This document shows positions 50,886 through 61,692 of a stretch of 64,000 nt of DNA, one piece after another. The DNA is from Xylocopa sonorina (taxonomy: Eukaryota > Arthropoda > Insecta > Hymenoptera > Apidae), in assembly GCF_050948175.1 (NCBI RefSeq), contig NC_135203.1:6019599-6083598 (forward strand), given 5' to 3'. The stretch's first letter is position 1. Each line of letters starts with the position of its first letter. The position numbers and the translations under genes are program-made. The notes beneath the pieces were generated by a model that saw only the letters and a list, made by a program, of their open reading frames with translations, made no database searches and was not told where the DNA came from.

Positions 50886-51294
50886 GTACGTTTGGGACTT
50901 AATATACCTGGTAACGAACGTCTACGTACACGCCTTTATCGATCCACAAACTGAGTCTCCAACCGGTTCCCTAACAGTTGTAGGTACATCGAGAAACCGA
51001 CTTATTTTATAAATTTTTCTGCTTCCGTGATATCTTTCTAACAATGTTTATTAAAATTAATGTAACTTGAAAGAATAATTCATTGAACATTTTAATCGGT
51101 ACCATTAATTTCATTGATAAATAGCTTGAACGAGTTTTTGCCATGGTACAGCGTCTAACGCACCGCGTTTCCAACATGGAGGTCGCAAGTTCAAATCTTC
51201 GAAGGCGGGAAAATTTAATATCTTTTTTTCACCGTGTTAGCACGTTCCCTAGAATTTCGTTATACTCCTCCACGTACAATCTGATATATTTCAG
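50886..51294 (+). other. Sgf29: Probable SGF29 5'UTR intron, 409 bp
   Basis: It begins GTACGT, ends TATATTTCAG and is more AT-rich than its surroundings, as short insect introns are. It carries a tRNA-like relic (51136-51212) and a run of seven T (51223-51229). Splicing here would join an untranslated leader to the single coding exon. This is inferred from splice signals only. Confidence 0.5.
51136..51212 (+). pseudogene. Decayed tRNA-like relic (tRNA pseudogene or SINE head) in the SGF29 leader intron
   Basis: A box-A-like TGGTACAGCGT (51144-51154) and a box-B-like AGTTCAAATCT (51188-51198) sit at tRNA spacing. Between them, CCGCG-TTTCCAA-CATGG can form an anticodon arm with four of five pairs and a seven-base loop, giving anticodon TCC (Gly) at 51170-51172. 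The T loop TTCAAAT is standard, but outer T-stem and D-stem pairs are broken, mostly by changes that look like CpG decay. The acceptor stem pairs only with several G-U pairs. Seven T at 51223-51229 could be a Pol III terminator. It is probably not a working tRNA. A tRNA-derived SINE head is the main alternative. Confidence 0.45.
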
Positions 51295-51324
51295 GTTCAA
51301 TTACGGTTAATTAAGCAATTTACA

Positions 51325-52206
51325 ATGCCATTCACAACGGACGCCGCAGCCAGTCAGATCCAAGAACGTTTGAAGAATCTCTACCACCTGGTGCACGAGA
51401 TCGAGACGCAACGAGTTCGTTCTGAGCACAATCTGAACAACATCGTAAAAACGTACGACAATGTGACGCCAGAGGACAAGGTGTCCCCGTACTACCAACA
51501 GAAGCTGAAGAACCTCTACAACGCGGCGATCGGTGACTCCCAGCAGGAGGAGGAAATCTTGCGCAAAGCGTTGGGGAAGATAAACGAGATCCGTGCGATT
51601 CGAAACGAACGACGAATACAGGCGAGAAACGCTGGGAACAAAGAGACGATCCGTCGCGGTGCCTTGATGAAGATGTTGCTGAGCACAGCGCAAACGCTCC
51701 CTCTGTACGTAGGTAAAACACCAGGGGCGAAACCGCCGCCACTTTGCGGGGCGATCCCAGCGGAGCCAACGTACATCGCCAAAATGGGTGACATGGTGGC
51801 CGCCCTGGTGAAAGGCTCGGAGGAAGAGGAGAACTGGATCCTGGCGGAAGTGGTCCAGTTCAACCCAACGACGAACAAATACGAAGTGGACGATATCGAC
51901 GAGGAGCAAAAGGACAGACACACCCTCTCGAGGCGAAGGGTGGTGCCGCTACCGTTGATGAGGGCTAACCCAGAGACCGATTCCCATGCCCTGTTTCCAA
52001 AGGGGTCCATCGTGATGGCACTGTACCCGCAAACCACTTGTTTCTACAAGGCGGTGGTAAACCAACTGCCCACCACGGCCACCGAGGAATACGAAGTCCT
52101 CTTCGAGGACGCCACCTACGCTGACGGCTATTCCCCGCCCTTGAACGTCGCGCAGCGTTACGTGATCTCTATCAAAGAGAGCAAGAAGAACAAGAACCAA
52201 TGCTAA
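51325..52206 (+). CDS. Sgf29: SAGA-associated factor 29 (SGF29/CCDC101), complete single coding exon
   Basis: 293-residue protein, the same length as vertebrate SGF29 as far as I recall. SGF29 belongs to the histone acetyltransferase module of SAGA and ATAC in the nucleus and recruits it to chromatin by binding H3K4me2/3. Seen: an N-terminal, charged, helical region (about residues 10-100) rich in Glu, Lys, Gln and Leu, consistent with the coiled coil that contacts Ada subunits; a linker with a Pro-rich stretch (131-147); then the SGF29 tandem Tudor domain (about 150-287). The reader residues described for human SGF29 appear conserved with an offset of four: acidic D190/D192 in VDDID (histone N-terminus) and the aromatic cage Y234, Y241 and F260. 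The near-invariant blocks HTLSRRRV, LYPQTTCF and YADGYSPPLNVAQRYV are present, and the tail is Lys-rich. ATG context is good (A at -3) and an in-frame TAG lies at 51250-51252 with no ATG between. No intron interrupts the coding region. A retrocopy is possible but unlikely, because the frame is intact and a 5'UTR intron and poly(A) signal flank it. Confidence 0.97.
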   Translation: MPFTTDAAASQIQERLKNLYHLVHEIETQRVRSEHNLNNIVKTYDNVTPEDKVSPYYQQKLKNLYNAAIGDSQQEEEILRKALGKINEIRAIRNERRIQARNAGNKETIRRGALMKMLLSTAQTLPLYVGKTPGAKPPPLCGAIPAEPTYIAKMGDMVAALVKGSEEEENWILAEVVQFNPTTNKYEVDDIDEEQKDRHTLSRRRVVPLPLMRANPETDSHALFPKGSIVMALYPQTTCFYKAVVNQLPTTATEEYEVLFEDATYADGYSPPLNVAQRYVISIKESKKNKNQC

Positions 52207-52360
52207 CGAACGGCCTCTCGTCGAGTTCCGCCAGTATTACGACTCGAGCATCGTTTCCGCGCCACCCTACATGTTACCTATAGAGTACACTTCGAAACTT
52301 TACGTTACGGTACCAGAGACGCTGATTAGCGATAATAAAGTTGATCATTTTCGCTGCACC
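52207..52360 (+). other. Sgf29: SGF29 3'UTR (end inferred from the poly(A) signal)
   Basis: A short untranslated tail from the stop codon to the inferred cleavage zone. No structured element or repeat is visible in it. Confidence 0.55.
52334..52339 (+). terminator. Sgf29: Poly(A) signal AATAAA for SGF29
   Basis: AATAAA lies 128 bp past the SGF29 stop codon. A GT-rich stretch (GTTGCATTTGTTCC, about 52366-52379) follows at the usual downstream distance, so cleavage is expected near 52350-52365, giving a 3'UTR of roughly 150 nt. It is the first canonical signal after the gene. Confidence 0.7.
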
Positions 52361-52369
52361 GGCCGTCGT

Positions 52370-55300
52370 TGCATTTGTTCCAGTCACAGCTCCGTCCATC
52401 CGTAATCTCATCTCATTGCCCGTCCCCCTTTAAACAGGAAGCAGTACGCGTTTCTCCAGGTTCGTTTCCAAATGCAATTATTCCCTCCGTTGCGTACGTA
52501 CACCGGTATTTTTATCGAAATCATATGGTTTGTTCCCAAGACGGAGCCCTGCTCAGCCCGGCTCAGAACGGAGGAAATAAGCACGTACTGACAGTTAGGG
52601 TCCTATTTCCGCGATCCTCTTGCACGCTGGGGGTAATTGGCGTAGATTATACGACGATAATAGCGGCATCCTTGTACACGCGGGTGGACCTTAACCTGGA
52701 CTGGTCTGACCTTTCCTGGAATCGGTTCTCCGTGACTCGGTTCGAGGCAATTTCTTCCTGTACGGAATAAATCTTCCTCTTCGCGCTGACGTGATCAAGA
52801 CAGAGAGGTAGAGGGAGGCGGGGAGAAAGGGTTTGCTGGCCCCTGGCACCGAGGGGGAGGGAGGGCGAGGGGTTGAATTCGACGGGAGCGAGGCTGAAAG
52901 GCGAGCCGCCGGGTTCGCCAACGAAAAAGGGACGCAGAACGAAAGAGAGTGGCGTGCAATAATTGATTCCATAATCGGTGGCTGCCGCCAGACATCAAAG
53001 TGGCTCAGCGCCCGCTTCCAACCCCCAGCAGACTCACCGGGCCAATCTTCATTCATTATTTAACTTAACTAGCACCGCTCGAAGTATCATAAAAAACCGG
53101 CCCAGCCTTCGACGCGTCGACACGTACTTCGACCGCGTTATTTCTTCCTCGAAATTACCTTCTCGGTAAAGAGATTTCGAATGAACGTGCAAGATTCAAA
53201 TGCGGATGTAAAAGTAAAACTCTCTGCTATACGCTCTTACTGTAACGATGAAATAACTTACGAATCCTTCGATACGATGTTTAATTAAAAATAGTCCGCC
53301 TTGCATCGAAACTTGCGATCAATGTAAACCGTCCCAGCAAAGATCCCTTCAACGCGCCACGATACGAATAATCGCCCTTAACCAGATCTGGTCATTAACG
53401 ACTGGCAGTGTCGCAACGAGAGCAATAATCGAAATCTGATCGACCACGTATACCATTTGTACCGGTCCGCATATCGAATAGCAGCCAGCGGTTTCCGAGC
53501 GATACCTCTTTCCACCTTCGAGATAGCGGGGCGACGTGTCCGCAGAAGCCATTCCCAGTCGTGGAATTAATTCAACCGGCGCGATTAGCTTTCGCGACGT
53601 GGACGAATTCTGGCCGGGGCCGACTTCCACGCGGCTACGTGTAGGTATGCACACCCCCGCTTCGAGACACACGTTCCTGCCCCTATCGTGGCCCGGTAGA
53701 ATCGCGAGGCAACCTCTACGAGCCCCCGAGTTCGTACAGCCAAGCTGATACTAGTGGATTCGAGGCATGCAACCCACCGGAAGCCAAGACGAACTTGCAC
53801 CAGGGCACGCGAGCTCGCGCGCTCTCCGAGTTTCCACCCCCTACCACGGGCGCAGCTTCACTCTTCCGCCCCATTCCGCCGACTTTCTAGTTTCTGCCTC
53901 GCTCCCTTCGTTCATTCGTTCCACGTTCTTAGTTATCCGAGTAATTCCTCCACCGCGAACCTCGCCCCTCGCTCGTTCCCCGTGTATTCCTCTCCTATTT
54001 CTTCGCCCTCGACCCCCTTTTCCCGCTCCCTCTTCGCTCCATCTTCTACGTGCTACGTTTATTCGCCCCGTTCTGCCGTGTGCAACCCGATCGAACGGCT
54101 CGCTTAACTCTCCGGTAATGGCGCGGGGTATTTTTCTTCGCCGCTGGCAATTACCGACGGCCGGTTGCGAGCATATTTTATTTCGTTTCGGATCGATCGA
54201 TCCGCCGAGAATCGGCCAGCCTGTCACTGCGGCTAGACTAAGCTTCCGCTGCTCCCTTCCGGCGATCATTAGTCTTCCTTTCGATAAATTGCCGGCCAGA
54301 TGCCCCCACCAGCCGAGGTGTCACCTTCCTGCTTTCTTGATGGCTTTTAAATTGACGCCAGAAACCAGGGTTTAACTCTGCGATTCGAATATTCCCCCGT
54401 AATAGAGACCTTTGAGCGATATAATAAATCTGACGCTTCGTTAAATGTTCGTTCAATTAGAGACTCGTTAGATATTTTGTTTCTCTCTATTTGTAGTCTA
54501 TTTCAAGTAACGATAGTCATTTCCCAGTGTGCTTTCCACGAGTTTTAACAAATGGAATTTCGCCTCTAAGAATTACTCGGTTGGTGGTTTGATATCGATG
54601 AGAAAATCGAAAACCGATGAGCTCGGTATCGACGCAAGGAGGGCGCGGAAGAGAGATTATAGGGAGCGGGAAGCTGTGCGTCGGACAGCCCGTAGATTTT
54701 CATTTTTTTTAATTAATACGACCTCCCTACAATGGTACGGCCACCGAGAGAGAAAGAGGAGGTCGATAAGGCCGGCTAACGAGCTGCCAGCATCTAATCC
54801 AACTTCGCCTGGAAAACTGTCGGAGCTCTTACAGGACGTGTAATGAGTTCTGGCCGGCTCGACCAAGAAAAGTCTCGATGTTAATAGCCTTTTACCCGTT
54901 AAACGAGCGGACGATCGCGCGAAACGTCCTCGTTGTCGATGAATGCTGACCACCTGAAACTACCCCCGTTGCCGTGTTTCGCTCTGGTTCTCCACGGACT
55001 ACGATCGTTGGCGCCAAGAGTACGATATTATACTGGACGATACAAGTTAAAACAAGTCATCTCAATACCTTCGTTAACCACGAAGTTGTAAAAGATATTT
55101 CTTCCTTTGGAATGGCTCCGAAAGAAATGTTGTCCAGATATTATTTTTAAATACTTGGAAATCTGACTCAAGTTCTTGAATTCCAAGTCAGAAATAAATT
55201 TTGATCGAGCCTCGATCGAATCTGAAGTTATCCAGCCCGGCACGGTTGCAATTTCCGCCTCGAGAGCACAATACGGCTCGTGGTAGCGGTTCGTGTATCG

Positions 55301-58300
55301 CCGCTCTTTCTTCTCCTCGATAGTAGCGACACTTTAGACGAAACGATAGCGAAACGGTGAACGTAGGCGGTTCGAGTGCCGCGGCGACTTTTAAAAAAGC
55401 GTTACCCAACGAGTCCCGCTTCGAGTACTCGTTGCACGCTCGCGACTCGAACGAGCTGTATCGCGACGAGGGATCAGGTGTTTGACCCCGACGAAACGTT
55501 GCCCGGGTCCAAGGGAGCTTCCTTGAATAAATAAGGGTCACGAGGCATCTGGCGGCATCGATCTAATTGCTCTCTGGTCCGGTACGATCATTGGCTCGCG
55601 TGGTTCCACGCTGCACGCCGGAAATCCCATTTCACCGGTGACGATATTACACGTGGCGGATCGAGTGAATTTATTTGAACTTACTTCGAACTTTCATATA
55701 TTATTACCATTTCAAAATCATCGAGCGTCGATCGAAATTCGATTTGCAACGCGTACGAGATATCACGACTACGGTGTCACGAAGCAAAGCTTACTTCAAT
55801 TACCGTCTGATTCAAATTATGCAGCGAGGGTAGAATAATTCTGAGATTTTTAATCAGACTATTTCCAATGACGGTGCGAACGAGTCGAGCTGAAACTCGC
55901 TGGTCCAATCGTCTCGCATGATGGAGACCGGTGTTCCGTCTGTATGTAGGGTAATTGAATGCAACATCATAACGATCCGTCAGCAACTCGGGGCTTGCCA
56001 ACGTCAGCGAGCAGGATCGTTCTTTTATCCAGTGGTCGTCGCTTTCGACGCGGACAATTTGTTATGTTTTTCGACTGCCGTGGGGCGCGCATTAGGGGGA
56101 GAGACGAGTCGCATTAGGCGAAACGATTTTCTCTCTCACGACGTATTTCAACGGGACATTTGTCTTTTCGCGGGGCGCAGGTTCCACGGTTTCGATGCCC
56201 GGGATCGTCAGCCGCCTCCTCCGTACGTGGAAGGCGCTACGAGTACGAGTAGGAGTGGATGGGGTGCGCGGGGCCTGGGGGGACGCCACAGGGAGGGCGA
56301 ATAATTCATAAGCGGGCGGTTTTCTCGTTAATTAATTGCGTTTGCCAATGAGGGCGGGGCAGTTTAAAACTTCCTTCATAATTCAGACCCATAATCGGTT
56401 ATCGCGATCGTTATCTCGCGACACGCCGCGCGATCGTCCTACCCCTCCCGGAAATTAGCCAGTGCTTTTACGAGTTTCCCGCCGAAAGAATTTTAATTTC
56501 GCCGTAGCGGAGGCTGTCGTCAGCGCGGCACGTTTCCGTTCCGCTCTACGCCCGCCAACGCGGATCGATGGAAATTCAGCCATCGATGCGCGCGTAAACG
56601 TAACAGCGTGTAATATCGCGCTGCAAGGTGTTACGACTCCCGCGCGAACGGGAAGGAAAAAAACATTTTTTTAATTACCGCCGGGAGTTACACTTTGTCT
56701 CTGGGGAAAAATTGTTTTTCGATCTTTCGTTGTTTGCGTATGTTTTATTAACCTCTGATGCGATCTCTTTCGAAGGACCAGCGTTCGATATCGAGAGGAA
56801 TTGGAAATTTCCAAATTTCAAGCTTTTCATTTCGAACGCGAAAATCTGCAGTTCCAATTGTTTCGTCTACTTGAAACGTGACAAGTTTTTAATACGTTTC
56901 ACTTTTGAAATAAATTTTTCATTCGAATATTTGAAACGCTCTCCGTTCGAAGGTATCGCGGCTCCGAAATTCGCTGCAACGGTTTTCGAAACGACAATAT
57001 CGCTCTTCGAAGCGACAAAACGGATCCGAGGGTAGCCATGAATTTTTTTTTTTGGACGATCGAAAAATCAAAGTTCCACGCGAGAGCAATTTACACTCCC
57101 CTCGCAGGAGGCGGGTGACAAACATTTTAAACGCCCGCGCCGGGTGCCTCGAGTAGCCTATTATCACGCTCGCCGGTAGAAACGAGTGCTTCGATTTAAA
57201 ACCGTATCGGCCGCCGTGGAAATAAATAACAAACCGTTGGACGGTAATATCACGGATGTTCGCCATTAATCACCAGTCGGGCGTATTCCCTCTTTCAGGT
57301 CGACAAACTCGCGCCGCGTTTCAATCCACAAGTTGGCCGTATTCGCTGGCCACGGTGGTCGTCGCGGAGACAGATAGCCTTTCGAGAGGATACTTATTTC
57401 TGGACCGTGTCCACGGGTCTCAGTGGGTCAGTGGATGCATCCAGTTCCAGGGATGATTAATTCTGACCTCCCATCAGGGATATTAGTTTTTAATGCGGCA
57501 ACGTTGTCCTGGGAATTATAATAATTAGCTCGGAGCCCGCTGGCTCGGCTAGATATACTGCCTCCCAACTGTGTCGTCCATCGCTGCGCTACGATTCTAT
57601 TTACTCTGGAGGAACTGCTCGCTGCAGCCGGCATTTATGCGAATTCGCAACTTTATACATTCCCATAACTGTTCTCTGCGTGGAAGAATTAATCGTAGTT
57701 GTTGTTTTAATTTATTTCGAAACTCGCCCGCGCGGAGAGTAATTTCCAACGCGTCCCCCATCGGTTCTTTAAAAATGAACTTCCCCGCGATCGCCGCTAC
57801 TTTTCTACTTTCGCGATTTATTCGCGCTCGGACGCGCGCGTAAACATCGCGCCTATTAATATCCCGTGACGAGTAAGGAGATTCTCTAATTTAAATTTTA
57901 TTTCCGCGCGCCCCATCGGCCAGGCGTGCATATATCGCGACGGTCCCCGAGGTATTTAAAATAGCCGTCCGTGGTCTTCTAAAACATTACTTCCTCACTC
58001 GATCGTGTCCCGTAAATTGACTGGGGCCAAACTAATTTCGACTCTCCGAGCAGCTCTGTATGCAAATAAACATCTTCTTCCGGAAATTTCCCAAAGCGAC
58101 CGAATTCTGGGCATCAACAATCCATTCCGCCGCTTCAACTTCCCCGTATATTTATTCCATTTCGAACGGCCGACTCATTCCGAGTTCGCGACCTGTAAAT
58201 CCCAACTTCCCGGGATTACGACGGGGCAAGTTTCACCCAGCTGTCTGATAACAATACGCGAAATGATACACCGTTCTCCCGGCCAGATTACGTATGTATC

Positions 58301-61300
58301 GACGTCGCTGAACTTCGTGCATTAAGATACGCTGTTACAGTCTCGTTTCAGCGAACTTCAATACCGTGGCGCGAGAAGAAGAAGAAGCAGCGGTCGATCG
58401 CGCGGAATTCCGCGCCGGATTACGCGTCTGCCTCATCTGTAACCCAGAAACTTGAACCCGCGAGTTTCACCGCGAGCGCTGTCTGCTCGCTGGTCTATCA
58501 AGCGGCTGCGACTCGTCCGCGTCTGCGTCGCGGCAAAGGGAAACGTTCCGCGTCTTCGAAACCCTTTGCCACCATGCGCACCCCGTGTCATTATCAAACT
58601 TATTCGTCACCGCGTCCTACCTTCATCGACGTTGTCACGCTCGAGGCTTGCTCAAGCGAACCAAGTAACTTGGCGTATCGCTGCTACCGATGTAATAACA
58701 ATAAATCTACAGTTCCCCGCTGGTTCGACGTGACTCTTTCAGATCTAACTAACCGTCGTGCAAGGGCGAATTACGATTAACTCGTACAGGGGGGAATAAA
58801 TTTGGGACTCCTTGACTGTCTTTCGATAACGGGCGCGTGTAATATACGAAGCCAGTATTTCATTCTATTTTGCCATCGCTATTTTTCCATCGCTGCCCTA
58901 TTTTTCAACCCTGCCGCGGGACGTCGACGATCAATCACCGATGAGAAAGCAAACAAACAATTCCTGACGCTTAATTTTGCTGAATCCTTGCTATGGAATA
59001 TGAAAATGCTCGTCGATAACGTGATCTACGAAACCAGCGACGTTCCGAGTCTAATTTTCGCGAGGAGCTCGTTCGCTCGTGGTCCTTAGAACAATGTAGC
59101 TTCTTGTGCATCGATCGGTCGAACGTTCGCGTGATCGATGATTGTATCGATGTTTCGTGCAACGACGAGTGTAAAATGTGTTTGCGTTATTGTTACTATT
59201 ATCGATTTTCGAGCAATCTTGTGTCTGGGAGCACCTTCTGAAACACAATTCGGTGATCAGAGATTCACCGACCATGGATCGAGGAGAAACGATTCGAGTC
59301 GGTCGATTCAATCGCGATATCAATTGCGCCGGAGATCGCAGCCGACGAAATTGACTGGCTGTACGTCTCGTAGTCTCGCGGGGCTCGTTCGAAGGCCGCG
59401 GGCTAACCGTTGAACCTGGCCTAATTGAATTTCGCGTACGAGCACCGCGGCGATTCGTCATTCCGGCGTCCAATTTGGACGCGAGTCGTGCCACTCTCTT
59501 TTGGCGACCACGTCCTTCATCTTCTTCTCGCTGTCACGCCGTGTTCGCGCCGCTAGAAAGTTTTATTACCGGAATGAAGCTGCTGCCGGGACACTTACCT
59601 GGAACAGAAAGAAAAGGATCTAGTTAGATTTTGTAGCCGCATTCGATTAGATTCTGTAGGAAATAACGCAGAGTTTATTTAACAAATGACGTTCACAGCG
59701 TTCAATCATCGCGAGGAATCAATTTTAATTTCCTGTAACCTCATCAAGTATCTCAGAAGTTATCTACTGCAAGGTATCCGCTATTCCGATTGTGCAAGGG
59801 GAGTACGCTCGTGCAAAGTCAGACGTCCTCGACGAAAGTAGACGGCATTATTCTGTAATTTGTTACAAGCGTCTGTACATAATGCACACTCCCTTCGAAA
59901 GTTTCTCCGTTTGCTCAGGAAGTTGCGAATTTTTTGTATTCGAGCCCCACAAGTTTTACTGACGGCGTTACACAGCGTGATCCTGAAGGATTATAAAAAC
60001 GTCTATACTCTGAAGCAACAATTCGCTTTTTCTCTTCTTCAAGGGTAACTCTTGGAACTTAATTTCAAAGTTCCGGATAAATCTATCGAGACTTTCGTAA
60101 AGTCTGGGGTAGCAAGGGAACGTGCATCAACCCTAAACGATCCTCCCTACTAGAGACGAATATTTTCCAGTCGAACGTTGTCTAACGACAACATAATTAA
60201 CGCTCGATTATCAAATTAATACGAGCCCGTCTCCAAACCTGGCGCGGCATGCGTTTAGTTGGGGCTAGGCAAACAACCGCCACCCTGGCCGCCACCCTCC
60301 GCCGCGTTTGCCTTCCGCGGGATCCGCGAAACGGAGGTATCGATTCCGAGGTAAATTGCTTGTAGTAATAATACATAAACACCTGACATTCCGCGTAAAC
60401 TGTAATCGAGAGAGGCCCCCGGCGTAGCTAAGAAACCCCGTCGCCGTAAGCCCGTTGTTTCTCCTCGCAGCTACCGTCGCGCACGGAAGGAAATAGGGGA
60501 AGGACAGGCTTCCTTCCACCAAAGGCAGCTGCTTAGGTTCTCACATAGATTAACCCAGGTAGTTTCTGTTCCGCTCCGTCTAGGAGACGAAGCTTCAGGC
60601 AGCCAGGAAGTCGCTCGCAAACTCGATGGCAAATTGTCGAGTCTTGCCTTTACCCCGATCCGAGTGCGCCCGTCTCCGTTACTCCTTTGTCACCCCCTTT
60701 GTCTCTCCATCGCTGGGGCGTCGTCCCTGACCCCACGGCTCTCCTCGCAACTATCGTCTGCGTTGGACGTCTTATCCGTGGCGGCTCGTCCCTATCCATC
60801 GGGAACTGGCAAATCACAGGCTGGCGGTTCCGCTCCGGCGAAATTATCCGGGAAATTCCGGCCGCCACGACGTGCAATGGAAATGGTTCGTGTCGCACCG
60901 ACGATCGGGATAATCCTACGGTTCCCACCGATCGTCTTCGAATTCGACGTTTTACCGCCGCGAGCACGTTGAATCCGATGGAAATGGATTTTGGTCGGCG
61001 TATCGCCTCGCAGCGGTCTTGTAACCGTGGAATTAATCGTGGCACTCGTTCCTGTGTTTATGAGCGACGTTTACGCGTGTTCGATCGTCGCGAACTGAAC
61101 GTACAGTTCGTTAGGAGTTCCGTGTAACGCCAGGTACGAGGGTGGTCTTGTTCGCGTCATAACGTTGAATTCAAAATGCAATTGAGCTTGAAAGGGACGT
61201 CTATTTGGGAGATGCGAGGCGAGTGATCGTCGATGTCCGGCTAGCGAGGCGACACGCGTGCAAGATTAAGTGGCGCCGAGAGCAGATGGAAATAAAGAGA

Positions 61301-61654
61301 GATTTAAACTTAATTCCGGCGTAATCCAAGAGTTTCTCAGTCTTTTCCAGCGTTAGAATCTCGAACGGGCGGCGGAACCGTGTCTGCGAGGCGTTGGCGC
61401 TCGCGGTGTTATTTAAGAAAGTATTTTCCCGTGTTCTCGCGACTCGTTGGAGTTACAAATTGGAATGGCCCGCGCTTCGAATTTACAGATTAAAAGCTTT
61501 ACCCGTTTGTTTATTCTTTGTTGGAGGGCTTCCATTTACTCTCTTTACTCGCGCCCCGTTATTTTTCTTTCCACATTCCGGATTTTCTTTCAAAGCGTTT
61601 CAACGCGATGATTCTCCGAAGCCACCCCCGTCTGTCCTTTGTTCCGCGATCAAG

Positions 61655-61692
<38 letters not shown>

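Noticed and set aside
53767..54375. Plus-strand open frame of 202 codons
   Set aside because: Ser/Pro/Phe-rich because the underlying DNA is a pyrimidine-rich block. No domain, and overlapping open frames exist on both strands.
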